Assembly (NCBI GenBank): GCA_943788115.1
Contig: CALSPA010000023.1
Location: forward strand, 1-64,000
Length of the DNA stretch: 64,000 bases
Direction of reading: 5' to 3'
From: an uncultured Flavobacteriales bacterium
Lineage (GTDB): Bacteria > Bacteroidota > Bacteroidia > Flavobacteriales_D > Parvicellaceae
Position 1 is the stretch's first letter. Every line of letters begins with the position of its first letter. The notes beneath the pieces were generated by a model. It did not search any database. It saw only the letters and a list, made by a program, of their open reading frames with translations, and was not told the origin of the DNA. Positions 28,140-38,102 of the stretch are shown in pieces. Both the position numbers and the translations under genes were made by a program.

Positions 28140-29593
28140 TTTTTTTCTGAATTTAAAGGTTGAAATGAATTGCCGTTGTAATAAAGAATGCTATCATATT
28201 CCCAAGGAGATAATAAAAATTGATTAAGAATAAGGCTATCTGTTTTTATTACATTACAGCTAATGTTCTTTAACTTTGAATTATAAATTTCTATTCCAGA
28301 ATTTAGTGAAGAAAAGCTCTGGTAGTTTATTACAGAAATCTTTCCTTTGATGTTGTTTAGTTCAAGAAATTCATCAATTCCATGTCTTAATACATAAACA
28401 CCTTTGTAGTTATCGGGTATGTTTACAAGAATTACATTTTTATTTTCTAAGTCCTGTTTAATTAATTCGTTTAGATATTGATTGCAAATTTCAGATGCAG
28501 CAACCCATTTTTTAGTGTCAAGATAAGTCAGAGTTGAAAAAACTGTAATAGTTAGTATTGAAAGCATTAAAATTTTTGGAGTTTTCCAACAACAGATAAT
28601 ATAGCTAAGAAATATAGCGAATATAACAGTGCTGAAATAACCGTATCTATCAGATTGTATAGAAAATAATGATGTTATTTCTAAATTAATTACAGGAAGA
28701 ATTGATGTTATAAAAAGAGCAAGTATTAAGATTATTTTATTTATACTTTTTTTATTGTTAAGAGTTTTAATATAAGGAATAGATATAATTATTAATGCTG
28801 TAAAGACAAGAATTGCGATTAATATACTATTTGAATATCTATAAAAAGTTGCATACTTTATAAGGTATGAGCAAATTGTTTTAATAACAGTAATTAAATT
28901 AAAATTTAAATGTGTTGCCCCCCCATATCCACCTATTAAAGAATTAAGAACAATAAATCGTATTATAACACACGATGTTAAAACAAGTGAAAATGGAATT
29001 ATTTTTTTTTTTAACAATGAAAATTGGCCCCTATGAAATTCAATTATAAATAGTATAATGGGTATAATGTATCCCATTTCTTTACAAAATATTGCTAGGA
29101 TAATAAAAAGATAACTTGAGTTATAAAATCCTTTTAAATAATACTTAATGCTTAAACAAGTGAAAAACAAACAAAAAACATACCCTTTAGAGGCAAGCCA
29201 AATAACTGTTTCAGTTTGATAGGGTAGAATTAAAAATATTAAGCCAGTTAAAAATGCAAAAATTATTTTTTGATCATTTATTTCTTTAAGTATTAGATAG
29301 AGTTGCCACCCAATTAACACATGAAAGAAAATTTGAACACCATGGAAAACATATAAGTTTTGACCAAATATTTTATAAATAATCAACTGGATGAAATGCG
29401 ATAATGGAAGAAAAAAAGGGTCGTTAAAGTTGTTTAATAATGAATTCCAACCATCATTAGTTACTCCAACAAAATAACCATAATCATCAGATAATAAACC
29501 AACATAAAAGGTGTTGAAATAAATAATAAAAGTACATGTGAGAAAAATGATTAAGACATAAAACTTATTGTGTAAAATATTTTTTATTATCAT
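28118..29593 (-). CDS. GT-C-type integral membrane glycosyltransferase-like protein
   Basis: A 491-residue protein with about ten hydrophobic helices in the first 370 residues and a soluble C-terminal domain. After the first helix it carries LLSDDYGYF (Asp36-Asp37), the position and form of the acidic motif of lipid-linked-sugar-dependent GT-C enzymes. I cannot assign a donor, acceptor or subfamily. The ATG overlaps the stop of the PorU2-like gene (ATGA at 29590-29593), so it appears to be the third gene of a porV-like/porU2/GT-C operon. That context suggests glycosylation linked to T9SS surface attachment, which is inference. Confidence 0.65.
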   Translation of the reverse strand: MIIKNILHNKFYVLIIFLTCTFIIYFNTFYVGLLSDDYGYFVGVTNDGWNSLLNNFNDPFFLPLSHFIQLIIYKIFGQNLYVFHGVQIFFHVLIGWQLYLILKEINDQKIIFAFLTGLIFLILPYQTETVIWLASKGYVFCLFFTCLSIKYYLKGFYNSSYLFIILAIFCKEMGYIIPIILFIIEFHRGQFSLLKKKIIPFSLVLTSCVIIRFIVLNSLIGGYGGATHLNFNLITVIKTICSYLIKYATFYRYSNSILIAILVFTALIIISIPYIKTLNNKKSINKIILILALFITSILPVINLEITSLFSIQSDRYGYFSTVIFAIFLSYIICCWKTPKILMLSILTITVFSTLTYLDTKKWVAASEICNQYLNELIKQDLENKNVILVNIPDNYKGVYVLRHGIDEFLELNNIKGKISVINYQSFSSLNSGIEIYNSKLKNISCNVIKTDSLILNQFLLSPWEYDSILYYNGNSFQPLNSEKNYFWESI

Positions 29594-32500
29594 CTCAATA
29601 GATACATTTTACCAAATCCCTTTTTAAATGAATGATCACCACTTGTTGGTCGATGTTCAATATCTTCACCATTGATTTTAGCAGTTACTTTGTAGAAATA
29701 GATACCGTTGGCTAGTAAATCTCCAAATTTATCTCTGCCATCCCAGAAATAATCTGTTTTATTATGTCCTATTTTAATACTTCCCATGTCATTTAAATTA
29801 ATTTCTTTAATTATTTTTCCTGAAACAGTGAAAATTTGAATCAAAAGCTCATCGGGAAAAATATTCCCTGTCAATGTGAAAACAAAATGAGTCTTGGTAC
29901 TAAAAGGATTAGGATAATTGTAAATATTAGACAATGATGATGTAGTAATTACTTCAAAATCTATTTGATATTCGCTGTCACCAGAATTGTTATTTTTTTT
30001 GTCTCTAGCTTGAACTTTTAAAGAGTATTTTCCATCTAAGACAAATGAGGGGTTATATTCAATTCTACATTTGTTTTTTGTGTCTGTAGCGGGGAAAAAT
30101 TTTAAATTTTCCTCTCCATTTGAATTTATAAAGTAAACCCTTTCCCAGGTATTTGTATTAGGTAGTAAGAGGTTAATGCTAAAATTAGAAGTGTCTGTTT
30201 CTTCATTTAACAGTAGAAACTCATTTTCATCATCTAAGGAGATGACAATGTATGGTGTAGGACTTATAATGTCATTGTTTAAGATGTGGAAACCATCAAA
30301 TGTAACATCTAAAATTGGATTAATTTCATCAGTTAAGGTGTTGAATTTTGTTTGAAGAATGTTGTTGAAATAAAGTTGCTCTAATTGATCTTGATTTCCA
30401 TTTAAATCTTTGGGATTTGCAGCTATCCATAAATTATTTTCATTCTCGTAATTTAATGATGAAAATTTTATTGTGTCTAAAAGTAGTTCTCCTGATTTTA
30501 ATGAATCTTGCCTAGGATAGTAAATAATGTTAGGACTAAAGTTTTCATCATAAATAGTGTAGTTAACTAATAAACTATCCATGTCGAAAGCTGAAACATT
30601 TTCTATCGCTACTGCAACTTCAACAGAATCACCTTCTTGAATCCCATCATTTTCGACATTTAAATAGTACCCTTTTTTCGGATTTATTGCCAGTTCAGGA
30701 ACTGGGTCATAAATAATTTGTAAACGTTCAAATTGCCCAGGAGTTGAATTCACTTTATCAGAGTTAAAGACTTCAAGTTTGATTTTAGGATATAGGCTAG
30801 CGTTAATAATCGAGTTTAAATTATTTATTGAATCCATTTCATGCATAACAGTGTCAATGAATAAATTTTGTCCACTATTAGCTGAAATCCCATAAATTTT
30901 TATTCTTAGCGAATCCATTGAGGGGTTTTCCAAAGGAGAGTGTTCCCAATATATACTATTCCAATTATATGCCGGACCAGCAACTTTAGCAATCATAGCT
31001 CCGCTAGTTTCAGAACCCTCTAGATATGTTTCAAGATCAATAAATTGATAGGGGCTAGTGCTAGGATCTAGGGTGTCTGAAGTGTGTATTTCTATTGAAG
31101 AACTGGGAGCTCCCTTTTTAGAAAAAAATATGAATCCGTCATTTGGACTATTGGGTGATAAATTTGTTGCTCCTAAGTTTTGAAAAGCAGCGTATAATTG
31201 AGGTGGCCAATATTCACGGACATTTGCCCCTAGTGGTTGTTGACCTCCAGTAGATCCAGTGGTGAATAAAGTATATTTATCATAAATAAAAGTGTAAGCA
31301 ATGATGTAGCTGCTATCTGGAATGTAATTATTTAAAAAATGAGCAAGTGTATCCATCTGATCGGGATAATTCATGTTGAACATGAAAAAACCGTGCCTTC
31401 TATTTCTACCAAAATTTGAAGTTCCACAAATTGCAGGGCATCCATTCCATTGTCCAACACAATGATAACTATCACATGGGCCTCCAATTGTTATTCCGTT
31501 TGGGCAGTCTGTACACCAATGTTTTAAAGAAATAGGATCTACAACAGCAACCATAATACTGGGGTAAAGATATCCTCCATAATCTTTAACTTGTCCATTC
31601 AATTTCCAAAATGTAGAATTAATCTGAGTGCCTGATTGCCAACCAACAAAATTATCAACTTCTAACTTAACTAATGATGGAGAAAAATCAAATGTTCTAT
31701 TTGGACGATTATAATTAATTCCAGAGTAAGAATTATTCTTGTACTGGAAAAAATGAGACTGTCCCCATCCCCACTTATTAGAGATGTATTGAAATGAGCT
31801 TTCTTCCCAATTTAAAACCGAGCTATCTGTAGCGCACCTCCAAAAATACACTGTGCTATCTGTAAAGAACAAAGGAGATGGTGAAAGAGTATTAGAGTTA
31901 ATCCAGTCATTTGGTTTAGCTTCAATTACACCTCCTACACTAATTATTTCTTGTTGTTTTTTAAATGGAGAATTAAATTCATCTGTTGTGTCAATTTCGA
32001 AAAAATATTTTTTTTCACTTTCAAAAGGATTCATGGTAGAACCTTTTAATGTTTCAATTTGGTTTCCGATAATAGAATAATCGTAAGGCCAGATTGGAAA
32101 AAGAGCATTAGACGAAATTATAATTGTTTTTGATATTTCATTATTGATGTATTCATCTTGTTGCTCTTCAATAAAGGTAATTGGTAAATCAGCTTTTATA
32201 GTAAAGTTGTTAACTCCAATTCCTATACTAGCATTTGTAGGTATTCTGAATTCAACCGTGTCTCTATAGTAAGTTCCATATACTGTTTTGTCATAGATTG
32301 AATCTTGACCCCCTGGATATTCACGTGAAACAGAAAGGTATAGTGAATCACTAAATGCTTTACCAACATTTGTTACCACAACATATAAGCTAAATGTGTC
32401 AATAGATAAATCAATATTGCTTGGTTCGTGCCAAACCCTGGTTTCGTCTAATATTATTTCAGGTAGTGAATGACTGTTTATCTTTAAAGCAGGATCTCCT

Positions 32501-34827
32501 TGTAAAGACATCCCGTTATAATTACTTTGATAAATAGGATTCCAGGCAATTCCTGCTGTGAAATCATCAATGTAATCAATGTTCATTTTCATTTGTTGAC
32601 CAATAGTTTTTCCATAACCATCATTAGCTATTCTTTCGTATAAAAATGAGACATATTGGTTAGTATATGGTGTGAATCCCTGTTTGATTGTGGAAACAAA
32701 ACCTATTGCACCTTCATCAGCAGGTCCAACAAGTGATTCAGCATAATTGGTGGTGTCTATTCCATGAACATCTCCAGAATAGCACCCAATACCTATTACC
32801 ATAGGATATTTACTTGGGTTATTCCAATTGTCCGGTGAATCAATGTTTTGACTAAATCCAGAGCCAGATGAAGAGTGACCAAAAAAGGTTATTAATGAAA
32901 CTCCATTTTCAAGTAAATCATTAACTTCTTGAAAGTCATTGTTGTTTAATGTACTTGAAAAAGGATCTTTGGAATAGTTGTGGACGAAACCTCCAAATAA
33001 GGAGTCCTCTATAGTGTTTTCAAAATTTCCAAGCCAATTGGTGATGTAATTTTGCTCAGTAGAATCTGTTCCACCACCAAAATGGATTATTTGTTTTTGC
33101 CATTCTTTATTTGGAATACTATAAAGACTTGAGTTGGTTTGTTGTAATTCATAATCTTGAACTTTATTTAAATATACATAAGCAGAGGACAATGATGTTG
33201 TACTTCTTCTCCCCGTTGGGATGGCAAACCCTTCTGAATTATTTAATAACCCAACAGTGAAATGATTGTCTGATGATGGGTATCCCCATGAGGGAACCAA
33301 ACAGTTTTGGTATGTAGAAGGTTGTGTCCTTGGAGTAAACGCACCTTGTTTAGCTATTGAGATTGACTTACCTATTAAAAATAAATGTGATGGCCATGTA
33401 TTCCATTCATCCATGGTCATTTTAATGAATCGTTTAATGGATAGGGGATGTAAGTAGATACCTCCGCCAAACTGATGATACAATTCTTCAATATTTATAA
33501 CTACCGTGTCGTATTGGTTTGAACGATATGAGCCATAGTCTATAGCAGCGGGCATTAATTTTTCGTGTGAAATGATTACATAGGCTTCGTTGAGATTCAT
33601 TGAGTTTAAATCTCTAAAATAGCCACTACCATTTATTGGGCTTAATTGATTGATTGATATGAAATTGGTTGAATCTACTATAAAGCAAATAGAGCTGTCT
33701 CCGTTAGATGAATTTGGAACAAGTACTTGCCCATTTAGATTGTTGTAAATTACTTTTACTCTTTTTAATTGATCATTTAAAACATAAAGAATAGGGTTAG
33801 AAACTGCTTGATTGAGATTAGAAAAATCTAATCTAGATTTGCTAGATTGAGTGTTGAATGGTATTCCGAAGGTAAAAGTGGAGTCTCCGTTGAAGTCAAA
33901 AGTATGTGGGTACCATAGCGTTATTTCAGAGACATGTTGTCTGTCACTCCCTTGTCCTATTGATGCAATTTCGTGTGTTATTGTAGAGTTGTTAGAAACT
34001 GTTGATAAAGGGAACTCAAAGTTTATTTTTTTATATCCAAAATATGATGAATCAATGATGAGGTTGTTGTTGTAAAATATTTTTGTATTATGGTTGGGTA
34101 AAGGTGGGTTTACTGGAGGCACAGGGACAACAGAATTTGAACTTACAATAGTTACTCTTGCTTTTGCTGAATTGGGGCTTGGATACGGATTATTTGTTGT
34201 AAGAACTTCATCGTAGGAATTACCCTTTGTGTGTACATTTCCTACCCATCCTTCACCTTCCTCAAATAGGGGGCTAGAAAGCCCTTCTAATTGCTCACCA
34301 AGAGAATAACTAGAATTATATTTAACATAACTTTTCCCCCAACAAAAATCAATTGGATTATATGAATTAAAGTTAATGGCAGTTTCCTGCTGCATTCTCA
34401 AACCATTTGTTTGATTGTTCCAGGTTAAGTAATATCTAATGGTGTCATTAAATAAGCTGTAATAAGGATCTGGAACATAATCGCCAGATTCGTAAACTAA
34501 ACTATCAAGCCAACTGTCATTTTTCTCTGCATAAAATTCTATGTAATCATCCGTGTTAAGAAAACCATCATTGCCATCTTCAATAAATAGTGGAATCTCT
34601 TTTTCTCTTCCAAAAACTTGAAATTCACTGGTTGGTATTGTTGAGACATTAATCCCTAAATTAAATAGAGTTGTTTTTATTGTTAAATAGTCTAACCTGT
34701 GAATACCAGTTTTATAAATTGGGATTTTAAAATATTGTTGAGAAAAATTAATCCATTCATTCCCATTTTGTTGGGATAATGAGCTAATACTAATAAGGAT
34801 AAATAATATGCTTAAAAGTTTTTTCAA
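29590..34827 (-). CDS. porU2: long PorU-like C25-family sortase of the type IX secretion system (PorU2 type)
   Basis: A 1745-residue exported protein with a signal peptide ending near Ser-Leu-Ser-Gln. It is much longer than canonical PorU (about 1100-1300). The gingipain-type catalytic pair is visible: His651 in FFGHSSSGSGF and Cys682 in IGIGCYSGDVHG, followed by EGAIGFVSTIKQGF. The long C-terminal half has beta-sandwich-type sequence, a Cys-rich stretch around residues 1115-1150, and ends in a domain with YNYPNPFSTKT, FWDGRDKFGDLLANGIYFYK, as in PorU. PorU removes T9SS sorting domains and attaches cargo to the cell surface. The start is TTG 34827 in a TTGA overlap with the PorV-like gene. 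Confidence 0.82.
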   Translation of the reverse strand: MKKLLSILFILISISSLSQQNGNEWINFSQQYFKIPIYKTGIHRLDYLTIKTTLFNLGINVSTIPTSEFQVFGREKEIPLFIEDGNDGFLNTDDYIEFYAEKNDSWLDSLVYESGDYVPDPYYSLFNDTIRYYLTWNNQTNGLRMQQETAINFNSYNPIDFCWGKSYVKYNSSYSLGEQLEGLSSPLFEEGEGWVGNVHTKGNSYDEVLTTNNPYPSPNSAKARVTIVSSNSVVPVPPVNPPLPNHNTKIFYNNNLIIDSSYFGYKKINFEFPLSTVSNNSTITHEIASIGQGSDRQHVSEITLWYPHTFDFNGDSTFTFGIPFNTQSSKSRLDFSNLNQAVSNPILYVLNDQLKRVKVIYNNLNGQVLVPNSSNGDSSICFIVDSTNFISINQLSPINGSGYFRDLNSMNLNEAYVIISHEKLMPAAIDYGSYRSNQYDTVVINIEELYHQFGGGIYLHPLSIKRFIKMTMDEWNTWPSHLFLIGKSISIAKQGAFTPRTQPSTYQNCLVPSWGYPSSDNHFTVGLLNNSEGFAIPTGRRSTTSLSSAYVYLNKVQDYELQQTNSSLYSIPNKEWQKQIIHFGGGTDSTEQNYITNWLGNFENTIEDSLFGGFVHNYSKDPFSSTLNNNDFQEVNDLLENGVSLITFFGHSSSGSGFSQNIDSPDNWNNPSKYPMVIGIGCYSGDVHGIDTTNYAESLVGPADEGAIGFVSTIKQGFTPYTNQYVSFLYERIANDGYGKTIGQQMKMNIDYIDDFTAGIAWNPIYQSNYNGMSLQGDPALKINSHSLPEIILDETRVWHEPSNIDLSIDTFSLYVVVTNVGKAFSDSLYLSVSREYPGGQDSIYDKTVYGTYYRDTVEFRIPTNASIGIGVNNFTIKADLPITFIEEQQDEYINNEISKTIIISSNALFPIWPYDYSIIGNQIETLKGSTMNPFESEKKYFFEIDTTDEFNSPFKKQQEIISVGGVIEAKPNDWINSNTLSPSPLFFTDSTVYFWRCATDSSVLNWEESSFQYISNKWGWGQSHFFQYKNNSYSGINYNRPNRTFDFSPSLVKLEVDNFVGWQSGTQINSTFWKLNGQVKDYGGYLYPSIMVAVVDPISLKHWCTDCPNGITIGGPCDSYHCVGQWNGCPAICGTSNFGRNRRHGFFMFNMNYPDQMDTLAHFLNNYIPDSSYIIAYTFIYDKYTLFTTGSTGGQQPLGANVREYWPPQLYAAFQNLGATNLSPNSPNDGFIFFSKKGAPSSSIEIHTSDTLDPSTSPYQFIDLETYLEGSETSGAMIAKVAGPAYNWNSIYWEHSPLENPSMDSLRIKIYGISANSGQNLFIDTVMHEMDSINNLNSIINASLYPKIKLEVFNSDKVNSTPGQFERLQIIYDPVPELAINPKKGYYLNVENDGIQEGDSVEVAVAIENVSAFDMDSLLVNYTIYDENFSPNIIYYPRQDSLKSGELLLDTIKFSSLNYENENNLWIAANPKDLNGNQDQLEQLYFNNILQTKFNTLTDEINPILDVTFDGFHILNNDIISPTPYIVISLDDENEFLLLNEETDTSNFSINLLLPNTNTWERVYFINSNGEENLKFFPATDTKNKCRIEYNPSFVLDGKYSLKVQARDKKNNNSGDSEYQIDFEVITTSSLSNIYNYPNPFSTKTHFVFTLTGNIFPDELLIQIFTVSGKIIKEINLNDMGSIKIGHNKTDYFWDGRDKFGDLLANGIYFYKVTAKINGEDIEHRPTSGDHSFKKGFGKMYLLR

Positions 34828-35903
34828 ATTTTTCTAGATTTTGGATTTAAGTTAACCCTTAATGAAAAAACATTGCTGTAAAGAGCAACTGATGCATCAC
34901 CTATGTCTGTTAGTGCATAATCGATAGATAAACCTTTAATTTGAATCCCTAAACCGATATTAGGTTGGACGGTAGTAACAGTCTTCCCAATTAAACCAGT
35001 TGATTTTTGAATGTTACCAATGCCGCTTCTAAGGAAAATTAAATTCTTAAAGTTGAGTTCTAATCCAAAATGGGGGTCAATTGAAATAGGGTTTGAAGAA
35101 ATCAAAACGTTTCTCATGCCGTCAGTAGTGAAGTCAGCATCTAGCTCGGTTATTAATTTAAACTTATCATTTATTTTAAATGTTTTTGCTGTGCCAAGAA
35201 TAATTCTAGGCATTGTTATTTCTAAACCATTTTGAGGAATTTCATTTCCAGTTAATACAAATGTTTCGAGCATTTCATCAGAAAGGTTGTAACTCCAAGC
35301 ATTAAAAGTCGATGTTACATCTCTTGCCATAGCTGCGAATTGCCAAGATTTATGTTGGTATGAAGCAGAGAAGTCTACACCAAATCCCCATGCTCTTGCG
35401 AAATCACCAACTTGCCTATTAACAAGTTTTACAGATCCTCCTAGCATAACTCCGTTGTTTAGTTTTTTCCCATAACTAAGAAATAGTGCCATGTCAGCAG
35501 CGCTGAAATAGCTTATTCTGTCATAATTTATATTTCCTTGAGCATCAATTAATTCGGTAGTGTTTGGAATATTGTCAACACCAAATCGGACAAATGACAA
35601 AGCAAATGCACTTGTAGAATCTATTCTTTTAGCAAAAGCTCCGAAATCATATTTTGCTATTCCAGCAAAATACTCTGAATGCATTAGTCCAATTTGGGCG
35701 TCAGATTTTAAATTGCACAAACCCGCTGGATTCCAATAGCCTGCGTATACATCATTAGTTGTAGCAATAATTGAATTACTCATCCCTAATGATCGAGCAC
35801 CAACTCCGATATTTAAAAACTCATTACTATATTTTGGAGTAGAGGACTGACTTTGAATCTGAAAAATAGTTAAAGAAAATAATATTAAAATTAAATAGCG
35901 CAT
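34824..35903 (-). CDS. PorV/PorQ-family outer-membrane protein
   Basis: A 359-residue protein from ATG 35903, with a signal peptide (MRYLILILFSL...) and beta-barrel-like sequence. Its mature start has EFLNIGVGARSLGMSN and YAGYWNPAGL, the N-terminal signature of PorV/PorQ proteins, and it ends with alternating strands. PorV is the shuttle that brings T9SS cargo from the translocon to the PorU sortase at the outer membrane. The tight coupling to the long PorU-like gene suggests these two form a dedicated pair. Assignment as PorV itself or a paralogue cannot be decided without the rest of the genome. A TTG at 35936 would lengthen the N-terminus but spoil the signal peptide. Confidence 0.82.
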   Translation of the reverse strand: MRYLILILFSLTIFQIQSQSSTPKYSNEFLNIGVGARSLGMSNSIIATTNDVYAGYWNPAGLCNLKSDAQIGLMHSEYFAGIAKYDFGAFAKRIDSTSAFALSFVRFGVDNIPNTTELIDAQGNINYDRISYFSAADMALFLSYGKKLNNGVMLGGSVKLVNRQVGDFARAWGFGVDFSASYQHKSWQFAAMARDVTSTFNAWSYNLSDEMLETFVLTGNEIPQNGLEITMPRIILGTAKTFKINDKFKLITELDADFTTDGMRNVLISSNPISIDPHFGLELNFKNLIFLRSGIGNIQKSTGLIGKTVTTVQPNIGLGIQIKGLSIDYALTDIGDASVALYSNVFSLRVNLNPKSRKI

Positions 35904-36018
35904 TTTGTAAAATAAGTGATATTTAAGAGGGAACAAGATAATAACTTTATATGTAACCTATTTTAAACGTGATAATTGTTCATTTGTTTACTTTTGTTTA
36001 ATAAATTTTTATCTCAAG

Positions 36019-36026
36019 CAAAGATA
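36019..36026 (-). promoter_or_regulatory. TAnnTTTG-type -7 element upstream of the porV-like operon
   Basis: On the minus strand TATCTTTG, followed by C, is a perfect TAnnTTTG element about 116 bases before ATG 35903. No clear TTG at the -33 position is visible. It implies a leader of roughly 100 bases. Confidence 0.4.
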
Positions 36027-36099
36027 TATAATGTCTAAAATTAATAAGGAGACTTTACTATTCTAATAAAAAGCAAATTTATTAGTTAAATGGTTTGGT

Positions 36100-36107
36100 T
36101 ATTTTTG
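36100..36107 (+). promoter_or_regulatory. TAnnTTTG-type -7 element upstream of pssA
   Basis: TATTTTTG, followed by C, matches TAnnTTTG and ends 21 bases before ATG 36129. It lies in the divergent region shared with the porV-like operon. The -33 element is unclear. Confidence 0.35.
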
Positions 36108-36128
36108 CTTTAAATATTTGTTTTATAT

Positions 36129-36845
36129 ATGCTTAAGCATTTGCCAAATTTATGTACTATAATTAACCTTTCTCTTGGTTTTTTCTCAATTATTTTAGCA
36201 TCAAACGATGAGCTTTTATTGGCTGCAGTATTAATTTTATTTGCTTCTTTTTTTGATTTTTTAGATGGTTTTCTTGCTAAAGTTCTGAATGCATCGAGCG
36301 AACTAGGTAAGCAATTAGATTCCTTGGCAGATTTAGTGACATTTGGTGTCTCTCCAGCTTTTCTTGTTTATCAATTGTTAATAAACTTACCTCAAATATA
36401 TTCTCCCTACTCCAATTATATTGTTGTGCTTATTCCAATTTTTTCTGCATTAAGATTAGCTAAATTCAATAATGATGAATCTCAAAAAAATAATTTTACA
36501 GGATTGCCAACTCCAGCTAATGCTTTGTTTTTTACTTCCATTGTTTTTTATTTAGAGTCGACCTCTTTTAGTTTAATTGATGGATATAATCCATATGGAT
36601 TAATTATTTCATTGATAATATTGTTTTCTTTTTTAATGACATCTAAAGTTTCTTTTTTCTCACTCAAGTTTCTAAATTATGGGTTGAAAGAAAATAGATT
36701 ACGTTATCTATTTTTGTCTTTAACTTGCATTGTAATATTTGTTACAATTTTTATGAATCTTATGTCTCTTACTATAGCATTTATAATATTTTTGTACTTA
36801 ATTCTATCATTGGTAAACAACTTAATAACAAAAAATGAAATTTAA
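36129..36845 (+). CDS. pssA: CDP-diacylglycerol-serine O-phosphatidyltransferase
   Basis: PssA makes phosphatidylserine, the precursor of phosphatidylethanolamine, from CDP-diacylglycerol and serine. The 238-residue membrane protein has the CDP-alcohol phosphatidyltransferase motif as DFLDGFLAKVLNASSELGKQ followed by LDSLADLVTFG, with the Asp-Gly, Gly and two Asp residues in place. A PNLCTIINLSLGF start and about seven helices fit the family, and GLPTPANALF further supports PssA over PgsA. It overlaps purS by 11 bases. Confidence 0.93.
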   Translation: MLKHLPNLCTIINLSLGFFSIILASNDELLLAAVLILFASFFDFLDGFLAKVLNASSELGKQLDSLADLVTFGVSPAFLVYQLLINLPQIYSPYSNYIVVLIPIFSALRLAKFNNDESQKNNFTGLPTPANALFFTSIVFYLESTSFSLIDGYNPYGLIISLIILFSFLMTSKVSFFSLKFLNYGLKENRLRYLFLSLTCIVIFVTIFMNLMSLTIAFIIFLYLILSLVNNLITKNEI

Positions 36846-37086
36846 AGCTGATATTGATATAATGCCTCTTGAGGCTCTTCTTGATCCACAAGGTAAAGCC
36901 GTTTCTAAAAGCATGGATAATTTGGGGTTAGATGTAATATCTAATGTGAGAATAGGAAAGCATATTACGTTACAAGTTAGCGCTAAATCTAAAGAGGATG
37001 CAGCTGAAAAAGTTAGTCAAGCTTGTGATAAGTTACTTTGTAATAAAATTATGGAGAGCTATAAATTTGACTTAAAAGAAGTTTAG
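36835..37086 (+). CDS. purS: phosphoribosylformylglycinamidine synthase subunit PurS
   Basis: PurS is the small structural subunit that joins PurL and PurQ in the multi-subunit FGAM synthase of purine synthesis. The 83-residue protein has the typical DPQGKAVSKSMDNLG segment, a VRIGKHITLQV strand and a C-terminal LLCNKIMESYKF. The start lies 11 bases inside the end of pssA. Its presence implies that the organism uses the small-PurL, PurS and PurQ arrangement instead of a single large PurL. The partners are outside the window. It ends three bases from the convergent GT9 gene. Confidence 0.9.
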   Translation: MKFKADIDIMPLEALLDPQGKAVSKSMDNLGLDVISNVRIGKHITLQVSAKSKEDAAEKVSQACDKLLCNKIMESYKFDLKEV

Positions 37087-37089
37087 AGT

Positions 37090-38097
37090 TTAGTTTATCA
37101 CACTCTTTATTTTTGCCACAACTGTGTTTACACTAATATTTCTCATGGAATTAGTTGCACATTCTTTTTGCTTTGAAGTAGTCACTTTTCCATAAATACT
37201 ACAAGGTCTACAGGGCATTTCTTTTCTATCAATTTCAACAATCAGATTTTCGTTCATTAATGGGCCAAAACCTAAAAAGTGATGAGTCGGGCCCCATATT
37301 GAAATCACTTTTGTTCCAACAAGTGTTGCTAGGTGCATGTTAGCACTGTCCATGCTAATCATAAGGTCTAAACCTGCTATTATTTCTAATTCTTCTTTAA
37401 AAGAATAGTTGCCAGCAACTAATGTACAATTAGAAAACTGTGTTGAAATTTCAACAAGTTGTTTTATTTCATTTTGGCCTCCTCCAAATAATAAAATTTC
37501 GACATTTTTTAGCTCACCTATAAGAGATGTTATTTTGTTTATTCCCCACTCTTTACTTTTATGAGCTGCAAACGGAGCAATACCAATTTGTTTTTTATTG
37601 GAAATAATTTCTTGGTTTTTGTTGGTCATTAACCAAGGTCCATTTTGTAGCTCACAATTCAATCCTAACTCTTTGAAACAGCTCAGATATCTCGAAACAG
37701 AATGCGGCAGTTTTTTAAAAGAAGTTATTCCATTTAGCATGTTTTTCTTCTCCTTTCTTCCTTTGTTGAAGCAGTAAATATCAGGAACTTTGTTGTTAAG
37801 TAATCTTCTTAAAACTTTTGTTCTTAAAACATCATGTAAATCGATAACAGCATCAATTTTAGTTTTTTCAAGTATTTCTTTCGTTAATTTTTTTAAACCT
37901 AAAATTCCTTTATGATTCTTTTTTAAATCTGATTCAATAAAGTGAAAACGAGGGTTTTGATTGAAAAGTGGTTTGTGAAATGGTTTAGAAAGAAACCATA
38001 TATTGACATCAGGATTGGACTTTAAGATTGATTCAATAGCGATAGCTGCTATTGCAACATCACCTAAGGCAGAAAATCTTATGACCAGAATATTCAA
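37090..38097 (-). CDS. GT9-family glycosyltransferase (ADP-heptose:LPS heptosyltransferase type)
   Basis: A 335-residue GT-B enzyme beginning MNILVIRFSALGDVAIA, the GT9 N-terminal signature, with the IDLHDVLRT strand, IGIAPFAAHKSKEW and the C-terminal donor-site region DSANMHLATLVGTKVISIWG. GT9 members add heptose (or related sugars) to the lipopolysaccharide core at the cytoplasmic membrane face. The order DUF4254-GT9 is one I associate with Bacteroidota and fits LPS-core or lipid A-linked glycan assembly. The sugar specificity cannot be read from the sequence. Confidence 0.88.
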   Translation of the reverse strand: MNILVIRFSALGDVAIAAIAIESILKSNPDVNIWFLSKPFHKPLFNQNPRFHFIESDLKKNHKGILGLKKLTKEILEKTKIDAVIDLHDVLRTKVLRRLLNNKVPDIYCFNKGRKEKKNMLNGITSFKKLPHSVSRYLSCFKELGLNCELQNGPWLMTNKNQEIISNKKQIGIAPFAAHKSKEWGINKITSLIGELKNVEILLFGGGQNEIKQLVEISTQFSNCTLVAGNYSFKEELEIIAGLDLMISMDSANMHLATLVGTKVISIWGPTHHFLGFGPLMNENLIVEIDRKEMPCRPCSIYGKVTTSKQKECATNSMRNISVNTVVAKIKSVIN

Positions 38098-38102
38098 TAG
38101 TA

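Noticed and set aside
29590-34827. Call as a plain gingipain-like protease
   Set aside because: Although the C25 catalytic pair is present, the PorU-style C-terminal domain, the great length and the coupled PorV-like gene fit a T9SS sortase better.
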